Shown: positions 15,685 through 24,543, counted from the first letter of the stretch. The stretch: DNA of 64,000 nucleotides from an uncultured Corynebacterium sp. (GCA_946223355.1 CAMIPB010000013.1:5366-69365); one strand, 5' to 3'. Translations and numbers: made by a program. The notes: generated by a model from the letters alone, not told the origin.

Positions 15685-17556
15685 ATGTGTGGAATCGTTG
15701 GATATGTAGGTCAGCCAGGTGCTGACCGAGAGTACTTTGCCCTAGACGTTGTTTTGGAAGGTCTGCGCCGTCTGGAATACCGCGGTTATGACTCCGCTGG
15801 TGTTGCCATGTTTGATGGTGATGAGATTGGCTGGCGGAAGAAGGCCGGAAAGGTTGCCGCTCTTGATGCGGAACTGGCAAAGCGTCCTCTCTCTGATTCC
15901 GTGTTGGGAATTGGGCACACTCGTTGGGCAACCCATGGTGGCCCTTCCGATGTCAACGCGCACCCACACGTTGTAGACAATGGTCGTCTAGCTGTCGTGC
16001 ACAACGGCATTATTGAAAACTTTGCTGAGCTTAAGCGTGAGCTCGCAGCAAAGGGGTACAACTTCGTGTCTGAGACTGACACCGAGGTAGCTGCTACTTT
16101 GTTGGCAGATAAGTTCCATGGTCCTGCAGGGGGAAACCTGACCAATGCTATGCAGCTGACCTGTAAAGAGCTGGAAGGTGCTTTCACCTTGCTGGCTATT
16201 CACGCAGATAATGCGGACCGCATTGTAGCTGCGCGCCGTGACTCTCCGTTGGTTATCGGCCTCAGCGAGGGCGAAAACTTCTTGGGCTCTGACGTATCCG
16301 GTTTCATTGACTACACCAAGAGCGCGGTGGAAATGGACAACGACCAGATGGTCACCATTACCGCAGATGACTATGAGATCACTGACTTTGACGGCAACCC
16401 TGCAGAAGGAAAGCCTTTCAAGATCGAGTGGGATGCTGCTGCAGCAGAAAAGGGTGGCTTTGATTCCTTCATGGAGAAGGAAATCCATGACCAGCCAGCA
16501 GCTGTTCGTGACACCTTGATGGGGCGTTTTGACGAGTCCGGAAAACTGGCCTTGGATGAGCTGCGCATCGATGAATCAATCTTGAAGTCCATCGACAAGA
16601 TTATTGTTATCGCTTGTGGTACCGCTGCGTACGCTGGCCACGTCGCGCGTTATGCGATTGAGCACTGGTGCCGCATCCCAACCGAGGTTGAGTTGGCGCA
16701 CGAGTTCCGCTACCGCGACCCAATTGTCACCGAGAAGACGCTTGTCGTTGCATTGTCTCAGTCCGGTGAAACAATGGATACCTTGATGGCCGTACGTCAT
16801 GCTCGCCAGCAGGGCGCAAAGGTTATTGCTATCTGTAACACCCAGGGTGCTTCCATCCCTCGTGAGTCTGACGCGGCACTGTACACCCACGCTGGCCCTG
16901 AGATTGCGGTTGCGTCCACCAAGGCTTTCTTGGCTCAAATCACTGCCACCTACTTGTTGGGTCTGTACTTGGCGCAGCTGCGTGGAAACATGTTTGCTGA
17001 TGAGGTCGAGTCCGTCCTTAACGAACTGCGTGAAATGCCGGATAAGGTTCAAAAAGTAATTGACAACAAGGGTGTTGTTGAGAAGCTGGGCAATGACATG
17101 AAGGACGCAAAGTCCGTTCTGTTCTTGGGCCGCCATGTTGGCTTCCCAGTGGCACTTGAAGGCGCATTGAAGCTCAAGGAAATCGCTTACCTGCATGCGG
17201 AAGGTTTCGCTGCTGGTGAGTTGAAGCATGGCCCAATCGCTTTGATTGAAGAAGGTCAGCCTGTTTTCGTTATTGTTCCTTCCCCACGTGGTCGTGATTC
17301 CCTGCACTCCAAGGTGGTTTCTAACATCCAGGAGATCCGCGCACGTGGTGCTATCACCATCGTGATTGCAGAAGAGGGCGACACGGCTGTAGAGGATTAC
17401 GCTAACCACCTCATTCGCATCCCGCAGTCCCCAACGCTGATGCAGCCACTGCTGGCTACTGTTCCGTTGCAAATCTTTGCATGCACTGTTGCAGGAGCGA
17501 AGGGCTACGACGTAGACCAGCCACGTAACTTGGCTAAGTCCGTGACTGTGGAGTAA
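15685..17556 (+). CDS. glmS: Glutamine--fructose-6-phosphate aminotransferase (isomerizing)
   Basis: GlmS makes glucosamine-6-phosphate from fructose-6-phosphate and glutamine, the first step to UDP-GlcNAc. 623 residues. The N-terminal glutaminase domain begins MCGIVGYVG with the catalytic Cys exposed after Met removal. Two SIS sugar-phosphate isomerase domains follow (ACGTAAYAGHVA and the VALEGALKLKEIAYLHAEGF region). The protein ends in the family tail LAKSVTVE. A terminator-like hairpin immediately downstream overlaps the alr start. Confidence 0.98.
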   Translation: MCGIVGYVGQPGADREYFALDVVLEGLRRLEYRGYDSAGVAMFDGDEIGWRKKAGKVAALDAELAKRPLSDSVLGIGHTRWATHGGPSDVNAHPHVVDNGRLAVVHNGIIENFAELKRELAAKGYNFVSETDTEVAATLLADKFHGPAGGNLTNAMQLTCKELEGAFTLLAIHADNADRIVAARRDSPLVIGLSEGENFLGSDVSGFIDYTKSAVEMDNDQMVTITADDYEITDFDGNPAEGKPFKIEWDAAAAEKGGFDSFMEKEIHDQPAAVRDTLMGRFDESGKLALDELRIDESILKSIDKIIVIACGTAAYAGHVARYAIEHWCRIPTEVELAHEFRYRDPIVTEKTLVVALSQSGETMDTLMAVRHARQQGAKVIAICNTQGASIPRESDAALYTHAGPEIAVASTKAFLAQITATYLLGLYLAQLRGNMFADEVESVLNELREMPDKVQKVIDNKGVVEKLGNDMKDAKSVLFLGRHVGFPVALEGALKLKEIAYLHAEGFAAGELKHGPIALIEEGQPVFVIVPSPRGRDSLHSKVVSNIQEIRARGAITIVIAEEGDTAVEDYANHLIRIPQSPTLMQPLLATVPLQIFACTVAGAKGYDVDQPRNLAKSVTVE

Positions 17557-17583
17557 AACTCGCCAGAGTATATCCGCACTACT

Positions 17584-17621
17584 AAAAGGGGCAGTGGCAC
17601 AATGGTGACCATGCCCCTTTT
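17584..17621 (+). promoter_or_regulatory. Hairpin spanning the alr ribosome-binding site and start codon
   Basis: AAAAGGGGCA (17584-17593) pairs perfectly with TGCCCCTTTT (17612-17621). The 18-nt loop contains the alr ATG at 17602, and the left arm contains the AAAGGGG ribosome-binding site. It can be read as the glmS terminator (stem ending in TTTT), as a structure that hides the alr start, or as both. Confidence 0.65.
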
Positions 17622-18738
17622 GTCATGTCGTGTTGATTTAGATGCAATTGCGCATAACGTCCGCGCTCTCAAGGCTCACATCGGTCCGCAACATCGCTTC
17701 ATGGGAATTGTGAAAGCGGATGCCTATGGTCATGGTGTCGAGCGCGTCGCACCCGTCCTGGTTTCTGCTGGTGTGGACGCATTAGGTGTTGCCACGCTGA
17801 AAGAAGCCATTCAACTGCGCGACATCGGTATTGAAGTCCCAATTCTTGCCTGGCTTTGGGATGCAGCAATTGGCAAAGAGTGGGTGTCTTCGGCTTTGGC
17901 CGCACAAGTGGAGTTGGCTATCCCTAGCCTTGCGCACGCGCAGCTCTTAGTTGACAGCAAGATTCCCGGTAAAGTGTGCGTGAAAGTGGAAACCGGTATG
18001 CACCGCAACGGCGTGGACATGCACGAATGGAATGAAGTTTTTGCGTTGCTGGCCAGCGAGGAGGCATCCCACCTTCAATTTACCGGCGTAATGAGTCATC
18101 TTGCCTGCGCTGATGATCCAGACAATCCGCACAATGCGCATCAGATAGCGCAACTTCAGACAGCAATTGAGGCAGCAAAGGCCAACGGACTGGAGCCGAC
18201 AATAAATCACTTGGCTGCTTCTGCAGCAGCGATTGACAATCCGGAGGCACGATTTGAACAGGTCCGCGTTGGTGTTGCGCTATATGGTCTATCACCGTTT
18301 GCGCATGAAGCGGATGTTGATCTGAAACCTGCCTCGACTTGGGCTGCGAAAGTGGTAAACGTTAAGCCAATTGAAGCTGGTGACGCAGCAAGTTATCGAT
18401 TGACTTGGACCGCTGAGAGTTCTGGGCACCTTGCAGTTATTCCGGTAGGTTATGCCGATGGCTTGCCGCGCATGGTGCAAGGCCATCTCGAGGTAGGTAT
18501 CGGTGGTAAGCGATACCCTCAGGTGGGACGGGTGTGTATGGACCAGATCGTCGTCGATTTGGGTGAGAACCCGTTTGAGGTTGTCCCCGGTGATGAGGCG
18601 ATTATCTTCGGAGTGGGCGGAATGAGTGCCACCGAGTTAGCTGATGCTGTGGGCACCATTAACTATGAAGTTGTGTGCTGGCCTAAAGGCCGCACCCGGT
18701 GGGAGTATGAGGGCGGATATGAAGAATACTTTTCCTAA
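17602..18738 (+). CDS. alr: Alanine racemase
   Basis: Alr makes D-alanine for peptidoglycan using pyridoxal phosphate. The motif VKADAYGHG carries the PLP Lys (residue 38 from this start). The second half has the conserved AGYADGLPR and GRVCMDQIVVDLG segments. 378 residues from ATG 17602, which AAAGGGG precedes at a suitable distance. ATG 17611 (MPLLSCRVDLDAIAHN) fits the family's usual N-terminus better and is an equally good start. The last 20 bp overlap tsaE. Confidence 0.96.
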   Translation: MVTMPLLSCRVDLDAIAHNVRALKAHIGPQHRFMGIVKADAYGHGVERVAPVLVSAGVDALGVATLKEAIQLRDIGIEVPILAWLWDAAIGKEWVSSALAAQVELAIPSLAHAQLLVDSKIPGKVCVKVETGMHRNGVDMHEWNEVFALLASEEASHLQFTGVMSHLACADDPDNPHNAHQIAQLQTAIEAAKANGLEPTINHLAASAAAIDNPEARFEQVRVGVALYGLSPFAHEADVDLKPASTWAAKVVNVKPIEAGDAASYRLTWTAESSGHLAVIPVGYADGLPRMVQGHLEVGIGGKRYPQVGRVCMDQIVVDLGENPFEVVPGDEAIIFGVGGMSATELADAVGTINYEVVCWPKGRTRWEYEGGYEEYFS

Positions 18739-19204
18739 AACTGGCACCCGCGAGCTTATCGACGCCCCCGCAACCCAGGAGTTCGGCGAAGAGTTGGGTC
18801 GCGCACTCGAAGCCGGAGACGTGGTCATATTGGACGGGCCGCTCGGGGCAGGCAAGACCACCTTCACGCAGGGAATTGCGCGCGGGTTGGGAGTGAAGGG
18901 GCGGGTTACCTCACCAACTTTTGTGATTGCGCGCGAACACCGTTCGCTCAGTGATGGGCCTGCTCTCATTCACGTGGATGCTTACCGGCTCGTCGGCCAG
19001 TCCGGAGATCCGTTAGGCGAGTTGGATGCGCTGGATTTGGATACCGACTTAGAACACGCAGTCGTGGTTGCAGAGTGGGGCGGGGGACTAGTCGAGCAGA
19101 TCAGTGAGGAATACCTGCTCGTATGCATCGATCGTGAAAGTGCTGTAGAAAAAGACCCAGACTCTCAGGCACGCATTTTCACCTGGCGGTGGGTGAGCAA
19201 CTAG
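18719..19204 (+). CDS. tsaE: tRNA threonylcarbamoyladenosine biosynthesis ATPase TsaE
   Basis: TsaE is the P-loop ATPase that cycles the TsaB-TsaD complex making t6A37 in ANN-decoding tRNAs. 161 residues from ATG 18719 with GAGGGCGG just upstream, inside the alr 3' end; ATG 18707 is an alternative. The Walker A is GPLGAGKTTFTQG, followed by the TSPTF motif and the HVDAYRL segment typical of the family. tsaB and tsaD follow within 1.7 kb. Confidence 0.95.
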   Translation: MKNTFPKTGTRELIDAPATQEFGEELGRALEAGDVVILDGPLGAGKTTFTQGIARGLGVKGRVTSPTFVIAREHRSLSDGPALIHVDAYRLVGQSGDPLGELDALDLDTDLEHAVVVAEWGGGLVEQISEEYLLVCIDRESAVEKDPDSQARIFTWRWVSN

Positions 19205-19264
19205 CGGTAGGTACGATAGGGGCATTCATGTGAGCCATCAGCCCTCAAAGGAGAACAGTTCGTC

Positions 19265-19747
19265 GTGCAACTTACGCAGACTTCTAGAAACATTGTCATT
19301 GCTGTTATTGCTGGATTTATCGCGGTGATCGGCCTGATCGTTGCTCTCACCTCTGTGCGCCCAGAGCCAGCAGTTCAGGGAAGCATCACTTCGACGTTGG
19401 AAAAGGTTGAGGACGCAGGACTTAATGCCACTGCTTTGTCACCTTCTGATGTTTACGGTGAGCAGTGGGTTGCGGCCGGTATCATCTGCCCAGGCATGGA
19501 TGATTCCCTTGTAAAGCAGCAGTTCCAAGTTGAGCCACAGCTGGTGGGGCTACGTGAGGGCCAGACGGTTGAGGAGCACAAGAACATGCTCATTTTGCGT
19601 GACCAGCAGGGTGGCGCACACGTGGAAGAATTCTCCCGCTATGACGTTGATTTGTGCACTGCTCCAGTTCAGGGCTACTTCAACACTCAAATGTTGATGC
19701 CGCTTATTAAGACCGAGATTGATAACTGGGCACTCGCGCTTCAGTAG
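19265..19747 (+). CDS. Single-pass membrane protein of unknown function
   Basis: 160 residues from GTG 19265, with AAGGAG 12 nt upstream. One N-terminal transmembrane helix or uncleaved signal anchor spans about residues 10-29 (IVIAVIAGFIAVIGLIVALT). A 130-residue external domain follows with two Cys (ICPG and LCTAP) that could form a disulfide. I do not recognise a domain. It sits between tsaE and tsaB, so it may be co-transcribed with the t6A genes without sharing their function. Confidence 0.8.
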   Translation: MQLTQTSRNIVIAVIAGFIAVIGLIVALTSVRPEPAVQGSITSTLEKVEDAGLNATALSPSDVYGEQWVAAGIICPGMDDSLVKQQFQVEPQLVGLREGQTVEEHKNMLILRDQQGGAHVEEFSRYDVDLCTAPVQGYFNTQMLMPLIKTEIDNWALALQ

Positions 19748-19764
19748 ATTTGCTCTTCGTGTCT

Positions 19765-19778
19765 TATGCTGGGATGCG
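19765..19778 (+). promoter_or_regulatory. -10 element for leaderless tsaB
   Basis: TATGCT at 19765-19770 lies 7 nt before GTG 19778, the start that gives the family-typical MLVLAIDTS N-terminus. Confidence 0.4.
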
Positions 19779-20428
19779 TGCTTGTCTTAGCTATAGATAC
19801 CTCAACTCCTACTTTGGTTACCGGCGTGGTGCGCGATGGTCGCACCTTGGCGAAGGTTGTTATCCCAGACTGTCGTGACCAAAATGAGCAGCTCACGCCA
19901 GCAACCATGCGCATGCTTGCCGACGCCGGCGTGGGTTTTGCTGATCTTGACCTCGTCGTCGTGGGCGCTGGCCCAGGACCGTTTACTGGCCTGCGCGTGG
20001 GCATGTCCACGGCACAAGCCTTTGCCGATGCCTTAAACATCCCTGTTTATGGTGTGTGTTCGTTAGACGCTATTGCTCAAGCGCTGGATAGACCAGCGTT
20101 GATTACTACAGACGCACGGCGGAAAGAAGTGTACTGGGCGGCGTATGACAATAACGGCCGCGTGGCAGGCCCGGACGTCGTAAAGCCGGAAGAGCTTACG
20201 CTGCCTGATGGCTTCGTTCCTGCGGTGACTAATGTGCCTGCGCACCTTAGGCAACGCCTAGGTGTCGAGGAATTCGTTGATCTGTGCCCGATGCCGGAGC
20301 ACCTCGTAGCTGTAGCAAGGCTTGACGTGCCACCTGAGCCGTTGGTGCCGTTGTATCTTCGCCGACCAGACGCCAAGGAGCCCGCGGCAAAGCCGCGATC
20401 CGCTGCCATTCCGGATGTTGAGCTATGA
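19778..20428 (+). CDS. tsaB: t6A biosynthesis protein TsaB
   Basis: TsaB is the inactive ASKHA-fold partner of TsaD in t6A synthesis. 216 residues from GTG 19778 (MLVLAIDTSTP). ATG 19766 would add four residues that homologues lack. The conserved VGAGPGPFTGLRVGMSTAQ segment is present at about 70-90. The C-terminal part has P-L-Y-L-R-R before a variable tail. Overlaps rimI by 4 bp (ATGA). Confidence 0.95.
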   Translation: MLVLAIDTSTPTLVTGVVRDGRTLAKVVIPDCRDQNEQLTPATMRMLADAGVGFADLDLVVVGAGPGPFTGLRVGMSTAQAFADALNIPVYGVCSLDAIAQALDRPALITTDARRKEVYWAAYDNNGRVAGPDVVKPEELTLPDGFVPAVTNVPAHLRQRLGVEEFVDLCPMPEHLVAVARLDVPPEPLVPLYLRRPDAKEPAAKPRSAAIPDVEL

Positions 20429-20883
20429 AATTGCGCGAGTTAACGCCAGCTGATGCCCCGCGCTGTGCGGAAATGGAACAGGAGTTGTTTAGTGCTGAAA
20501 CGCCCTGGTCAGCGGAGATGATTATAGGGGAGATGAATAAGGCGCACACGTTTTATTTCGGTGTTGAAACCGACGGGAAGCTAATTGGATATGCGGGCAT
20601 AGCAATGATGGGGCCTGCTAGCCACCCTGAGTTCGAATTGCACACCATAGGTACGGATCCGGAATTTCAGCGGCGTGGGGCGGGAAAGCTCATGATGGAC
20701 AACATCGTGCACATAGCGGACTTAAAACACGCACCGGTGTTTTTAGAAGTACGCGCTGATAATGCTCCAGCAGTAAGCCTGTACGAGCGCTACGAGTTTG
20801 AAAATTTAGGTCTGCGGAAAAATTACTATGGTCCGGGAGTCCATGCTGTGACCATGCGACGAGAAGGAGCTAGTCAATCATGA
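20425..20883 (+). CDS. rimI: Ribosomal-protein-alanine N-acetyltransferase RimI
   Basis: A 152-residue GNAT acetyltransferase. The acetyl-CoA loop reads FQRRGAGKLMM, with the conserved LEVRADNAPAVSLYERYEF stretch of RimI downstream. RimI acetylates the N-terminus of S18 and, in actinobacteria, other proteins. It is sandwiched between tsaB and tsaD with 4-bp overlaps on both sides, the usual bacterial arrangement. Confidence 0.95.
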   Translation: MKLRELTPADAPRCAEMEQELFSAETPWSAEMIIGEMNKAHTFYFGVETDGKLIGYAGIAMMGPASHPEFELHTIGTDPEFQRRGAGKLMMDNIVHIADLKHAPVFLEVRADNAPAVSLYERYEFENLGLRKNYYGPGVHAVTMRREGASQS

Positions 20884-21926
20884 TTGTTTTGGGAGTTGAA
20901 TCCTCCTGTGATGAAACGGGCGTCGGCATCATTGAGCTTGGCGACGACGGTGCCATGAGCATCCTGGCTGACAGCGTCGCCTCATCCATGGAAGAGCACG
21001 CACGCTTTGGTGGCGTAGTTCCGGAGATTGCCTCTCGTGCACACCTTGAGGCAATGCCGCAGGTAATGCAGGCGGCATTGGCCCAGGCAGGCGTCGATAA
21101 GCCTGATGCTGTTGCAGCAACCGTAGGTCCAGGACTAGCAGGTGCGCTGCTAGTTGGTGCTTCGGCTGCAAAGGCATACGCTGCTGCGTGGGACGTTCCG
21201 TTTTATGGAGTCAACCACCTAGGCGGACACGTTGCTGTGGCCAATCTGGAGGGAGAAGAGTTGCCGCACTCCGTTGCGCTTTTGGTCTCCGGTGGTCACA
21301 CGCAGCTATTGGAAGTTAAAGCTGTGGGCAAGCCGATGACAGAGCTTGGTTCTACCTTGGATGATGCCGCCGGTGAGGCCTATGACAAAGTCTCACGTCT
21401 ACTTGGCTTGGGCTATCCCGGCGGTCCAGTGATAGACAAACTCGCGCGTCGTGGTGAGGCGACCATTGATTTTCCACGCGGAATGTCCCGTCCGCAAGAC
21501 CTGCGTGGGGAGCATCGCCATGACTTTTCCTTCTCCGGGCTCAAGACCTCAGTCGCGCGCTATGTTGAGCGTTCCGAGCGAGAAGGGCGAGTCATCTCAG
21601 TGGAGGATGTGTGTGCGTCATTCCAAGAGGCCGTGTGTGACGTGTTGACATCAAAAGCTGTTCGGGCGTGTGAAGATACCGGTGCAAAAGTTTTGCTGTT
21701 GGGTGGTGGTGTGGCTGCGAACTCGCGTCTGCGTGAATTGGCGCAGCAAAGGTGTGAGGCTGCGGGGATTGAACTGCGTGTGCCACGTTTTCAGCTGTGC
21801 ACGGACAACGGAGTAATGATTGCAGCGGTGGCTGCACAATTGATCCATGAAGGTGCGCTGCCCTCTGGGTACGGCGTGGGAACAGACACCTCCTTGGACG
21901 TGGAAATTCCACTTCTGCGAGGTTAA
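20880..21926 (+). CDS. tsaD: tRNA N6-adenosine threonylcarbamoyltransferase TsaD
   Basis: TsaD transfers threonylcarbamoyl to A37 of tRNA. 348 residues with the opening LGVESSCDETGVG, the metal-binding NHLGGH motif, LLVSGGHTQL, and the GGGVAANSRLRE nucleotide-binding segment. The start overlaps the rimI stop. Last member of the t6A operon. Confidence 0.98.
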   Translation: MIVLGVESSCDETGVGIIELGDDGAMSILADSVASSMEEHARFGGVVPEIASRAHLEAMPQVMQAALAQAGVDKPDAVAATVGPGLAGALLVGASAAKAYAAAWDVPFYGVNHLGGHVAVANLEGEELPHSVALLVSGGHTQLLEVKAVGKPMTELGSTLDDAAGEAYDKVSRLLGLGYPGGPVIDKLARRGEATIDFPRGMSRPQDLRGEHRHDFSFSGLKTSVARYVERSEREGRVISVEDVCASFQEAVCDVLTSKAVRACEDTGAKVLLLGGGVAANSRLRELAQQRCEAAGIELRVPRFQLCTDNGVMIAAVAAQLIHEGALPSGYGVGTDTSLDVEIPLLRG

Positions 21927-21983
21927 CAACTGCACTGTATTCTAGCGGTGGTAGAACTCACCTCTCACTAGGAGCGATAACAC

Positions 21984-22412
21984 ATGACCATTGGTTTCCT
22001 TGTTAACCCAGATCTGACTCACCACAAGGTAGATTTTGAAATCGACCAGGCACAGCAGTTCCTCGGCGGCGTTGCTAATGATCGCGTGGCTGTTTCGTTC
22101 CAAGAAGACGGCAGTGAATACGCTGCGCTATTTAATCCTGAGGCCAAGAACAAAGGGGCGGAGCCAAACCCTGTTGCGTCCATGGCGCGCAACAACGCAG
22201 CAACCGGTAACTCTGCTTTCTTGACCGATCCGACCAACGCAATCTCCGGCCCGGTAGTTTTTGTAGACGCCGAGGGTAAAGACATCTCCGAAGAAGACAT
22301 TGACCGCATTAAGAACTCCATGCGTGCCGTGTTGAACTATCGTGAGGACCAGCCAGAGGATTACGCGCTATGGCGTAATGCGGTGAAGAACCTAGGTGCT
22401 CTCGAAATTTAA
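21984..22412 (+). CDS. Conserved hypothetical protein between tsaD and groS
   Basis: 142 residues, ATG 21984, with AGGAG about 11 nt upstream. The sequence is soluble, acidic and without Cys, signal peptide or transmembrane segment. The C-terminal third is helical (EEDIDRIKNSMRAVLNYREDQPEDYALWRNAVKNL). I do not recognise a family. It ends 4 nt before the CIRCE elements of the groS promoter, so it is not part of the heat-shock transcript. Confidence 0.75.
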   Translation: MTIGFLVNPDLTHHKVDFEIDQAQQFLGGVANDRVAVSFQEDGSEYAALFNPEAKNKGAEPNPVASMARNNAATGNSAFLTDPTNAISGPVVFVDAEGKDISEEDIDRIKNSMRAVLNYREDQPEDYALWRNAVKNLGALEI

Positions 22413-22416
22413 TCCC

Positions 22417-22466
22417 TTAGCACTCGGAGTTGTTGAGAGCTAGCAGTTAAAGGGGTAGAGTGCTAA
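22417..22466 (+). promoter_or_regulatory. Two overlapping CIRCE (HrcA) elements on the groS-groL promoter
   Basis: Element 1 is TTAGCACTC-N9-GAGAGCTAG (22417-22443; right half matches consensus at 7 of 9). Element 2 is CTAGCAGTT-N9-GAGTGCTAA (22440-22466; left half 6 of 9, right half perfect). They share CTAG in the middle. A likely promoter, TTGAGA (22433-22438) with TAGAGT (22456-22461) 17 nt apart, lies inside, so bound HrcA repressor would block it. The leader to groS is about 105 nt. Confidence 0.85.
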
Positions 22467-22573
22467 TCAGGTTGTTTGACCCACAGTTGTTCACCCGCGA
22501 CGACGGCTGTGCTGGACAAGGTCAACCGGCACATACAACTAGTTTTTGACAACTCTTATAGGGAGGAATCATC

Positions 22574-22873
22574 GTGGCAAACGTCAACATCAAGCCATTG
22601 GAAGACAAGGTTTTGGTTCAGATCGTAGAAGCTGAAACCACCACTGCATCCGGTCTGGTCATCCCAGATTCTGCAAAGGAAAAGCCGCAGGAAGCAACCG
22701 TTATCGCGGTTGGTCCAGGTAAGACCAATGACAAGGGCGAGACCACCCCAGTTGGCGTCAACGAGGGTGACACCGTCATCTTCTCCAAGTTCGGTGGCAC
22801 CGAGCTCAAGTACAACGGCGAAGAGTACTTGCTTCTCTCAGCACGTGATCTGCTCGCAGTCGTAGAAAAGTAG
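22574..22873 (+). CDS. groS: Co-chaperonin GroES
   Basis: 99 residues from GTG 22574 with GGGAGG at 22561-22566. Typical GroES lid protein: MANVNIKPLEDKVLVQ start, a mobile loop around residues 18-35 and the C-terminal LLSARDLLAVVEK. It caps GroEL during protein folding. Followed after 9 nt by groL. Confidence 0.98.
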   Translation: MANVNIKPLEDKVLVQIVEAETTTASGLVIPDSAKEKPQEATVIAVGPGKTNDKGETTPVGVNEGDTVIFSKFGGTELKYNGEEYLLLSARDLLAVVEK

Positions 22874-22882
22874 GGGCTGCAC

Positions 22883-24496
22883 ATGGCAAAACTCATCGCA
22901 TTTGACCAGGAAGCCCGCGAGGGAATCCAGCGCGGTGTAGACCAGCTTGCCGACGCCGTCAAGGTCACTCTCGGACCTAAGGGACGCAACGTTGTCTTGG
23001 CTAAGTCCTTTGGCGGACCAACGGTCACCAACGATGGCGTGACCATCGCGCGAGACATCGACTTGGACGACCCATTTGAAAACTTGGGCGCGCAGCTGGT
23101 GAAGTCCGTCGCTGTAAAGACCAACGACATCGCCGGTGACGGCACCACCACCGCAACCTTGCTGGCACAGGCGCTAGTGCATGAAGGTCTACGCAACGTC
23201 GCAGCGGGCGCAAATCCCGTAGCTCTTAACAGGGGAATTGCTGCAGCCGCGGAAAAGACCATCGAAGAACTCAAGGCACGCGCAACGCCTGTGCAGTCTT
23301 CCTCCGAGATTGCCAACGTTGCCACCGTCTCCTCTCGTGATCCAGAAATTGGCGAAATGGTCGCCGGCGCAATGGACAAGGTGGGTAAGGACGGCGTCGT
23401 GACCGTAGAGGAGTCTCAGACCATTGAGTCTTCCGTGGATGTCACCGAAGGTGTGTCCTTTGATAAGGGCTACCTCTCTCCGTACTTTGCTACCGAAGAA
23501 GAGACCAACCACGCTGTCCTCGACGACGCGCAGGTTCTGCTCGTGCGCAACAAGATCTCCTCGTTGCCTGACTTCTTGCCACTGTTGGAGAAGATCGCCG
23601 AGTCCAACAAGGCAACCCTCATTGTTGCTGAAGACATCGAGGGTGAGCCTTTGCAGGCGCTCGTAGTCAACTCTATCCGCAAGGTTCTCAAGGTCGCGGC
23701 CGTGAAGTCTCCATACTTCGGAGAGCGCCGCTCGGCTTTCATGGATGACCTAGCAGTAGTCACCGGCGCCACCGTCGTTGACCCTGAGGTTGGCATCAAC
23801 TTAAACGAGGTTGGCCTCGAGGTCCTCGGTTCTGCCCGTCGCATCACCGTCACCAAGGAAGACGCCGTCATCGTTGACGGAGGCGGAACCGCGGAGGCAG
23901 TAGAGGAGCGTCGCGCACAGATTCGCCGCGAGATTGAGAACACCGATTCCACCTGGGACAAGGAGAAAGCTGGCGAACGCCTTGCCAAGCTGTCCGGTGG
24001 CGTAGCTGTGATCCGTGTGGGCGCTGCCACCGAAACCGAGGTAAACGAGCGTAAGCTCCGCGTCGAAGACGCCATCAACGCAGCCCGCGCTGCCGTTGAA
24101 GAAGGCGTCATTGCCGGCGGCGGCTCCGCACTCGTACAAATCGCTAAGTCCCTGGAGACCTATGCCGAACAGTTCGAAGGCGAAGAGAAAATCGGTGTAT
24201 TGTCCGTTTCTCGCGCCCTGACCCGTCCGGCGTACTGGATTGCCTCCAACGCAGGCATCGACGGCGCTGTGGCCACCGCCCGCGTTGCCGAGATGCCTAA
24301 CGGTGAAGGTTTTAACGCCGCAACCATGGAGTACGGCAACCTCATCGACAAGGGCATTATCGACCCAGTCAAGGTCACCCACTCCGCTGTGGTCAATGCT
24401 GCTTCCGTTGCCCGCATGGTGCTCACCACCGAAGCGTCCGTTGTGGAAAAGCCAGCCGAGGAAGAAGCCGAAGCCGGTCACCATCACCACCACTAG
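22883..24496 (+). CDS. groL: Chaperonin GroEL, GroEL1 type with His-rich tail
   Basis: 537 residues. The ATPase segment VKVTLGPKGRNVVL and the DGTTTATLLAQ, GGGSAL and NAGIDGAV regions are intact. The last residues read EEEAEAGHHHHH instead of the Gly-Met repeat of classical GroEL. A His-rich tail and linkage to groS are marks of actinobacterial GroEL1, so a second, housekeeping GroEL2 is expected elsewhere. Controlled by the CIRCE pair upstream of groS. Confidence 0.97.
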   Translation: MAKLIAFDQEAREGIQRGVDQLADAVKVTLGPKGRNVVLAKSFGGPTVTNDGVTIARDIDLDDPFENLGAQLVKSVAVKTNDIAGDGTTTATLLAQALVHEGLRNVAAGANPVALNRGIAAAAEKTIEELKARATPVQSSSEIANVATVSSRDPEIGEMVAGAMDKVGKDGVVTVEESQTIESSVDVTEGVSFDKGYLSPYFATEEETNHAVLDDAQVLLVRNKISSLPDFLPLLEKIAESNKATLIVAEDIEGEPLQALVVNSIRKVLKVAAVKSPYFGERRSAFMDDLAVVTGATVVDPEVGINLNEVGLEVLGSARRITVTKEDAVIVDGGGTAEAVEERRAQIRREIENTDSTWDKEKAGERLAKLSGGVAVIRVGAATETEVNERKLRVEDAINAARAAVEEGVIAGGGSALVQIAKSLETYAEQFEGEEKIGVLSVSRALTRPAYWIASNAGIDGAVATARVAEMPNGEGFNAATMEYGNLIDKGIIDPVKVTHSAVVNAASVARMVLTTEASVVEKPAEEEAEAGHHHHH

Positions 24497-24514
24497 TTGA
24501 CGCAACAACGTTTT

Positions 24515-24543
24515 AATGCCCCAAGCCACCGGCTTGGGGCATT
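24515..24543. terminator. Hairpin after groL (terminator-like, no T run)
   Basis: AATGCCCCAAGCC (24515-24527) pairs with GGCTTGGGGCATT (24531-24543) over a 3-nt loop. It has no clear T tail on either strand, so it may stabilise the groSL mRNA end or terminate weakly. The -10 of the next gene begins at its last base. Confidence 0.55.

Noticed and set aside
16576..17472. 298-residue minus-strand ORF inside glmS
   Set aside because: Long but wholly antisense to conserved glmS sequence; no start signals.
22618..23379. 253-residue minus-strand ORF across groS and groL
   Set aside because: Antisense to two certain chaperonin genes; Ser/Ala/Pro-rich shadow.
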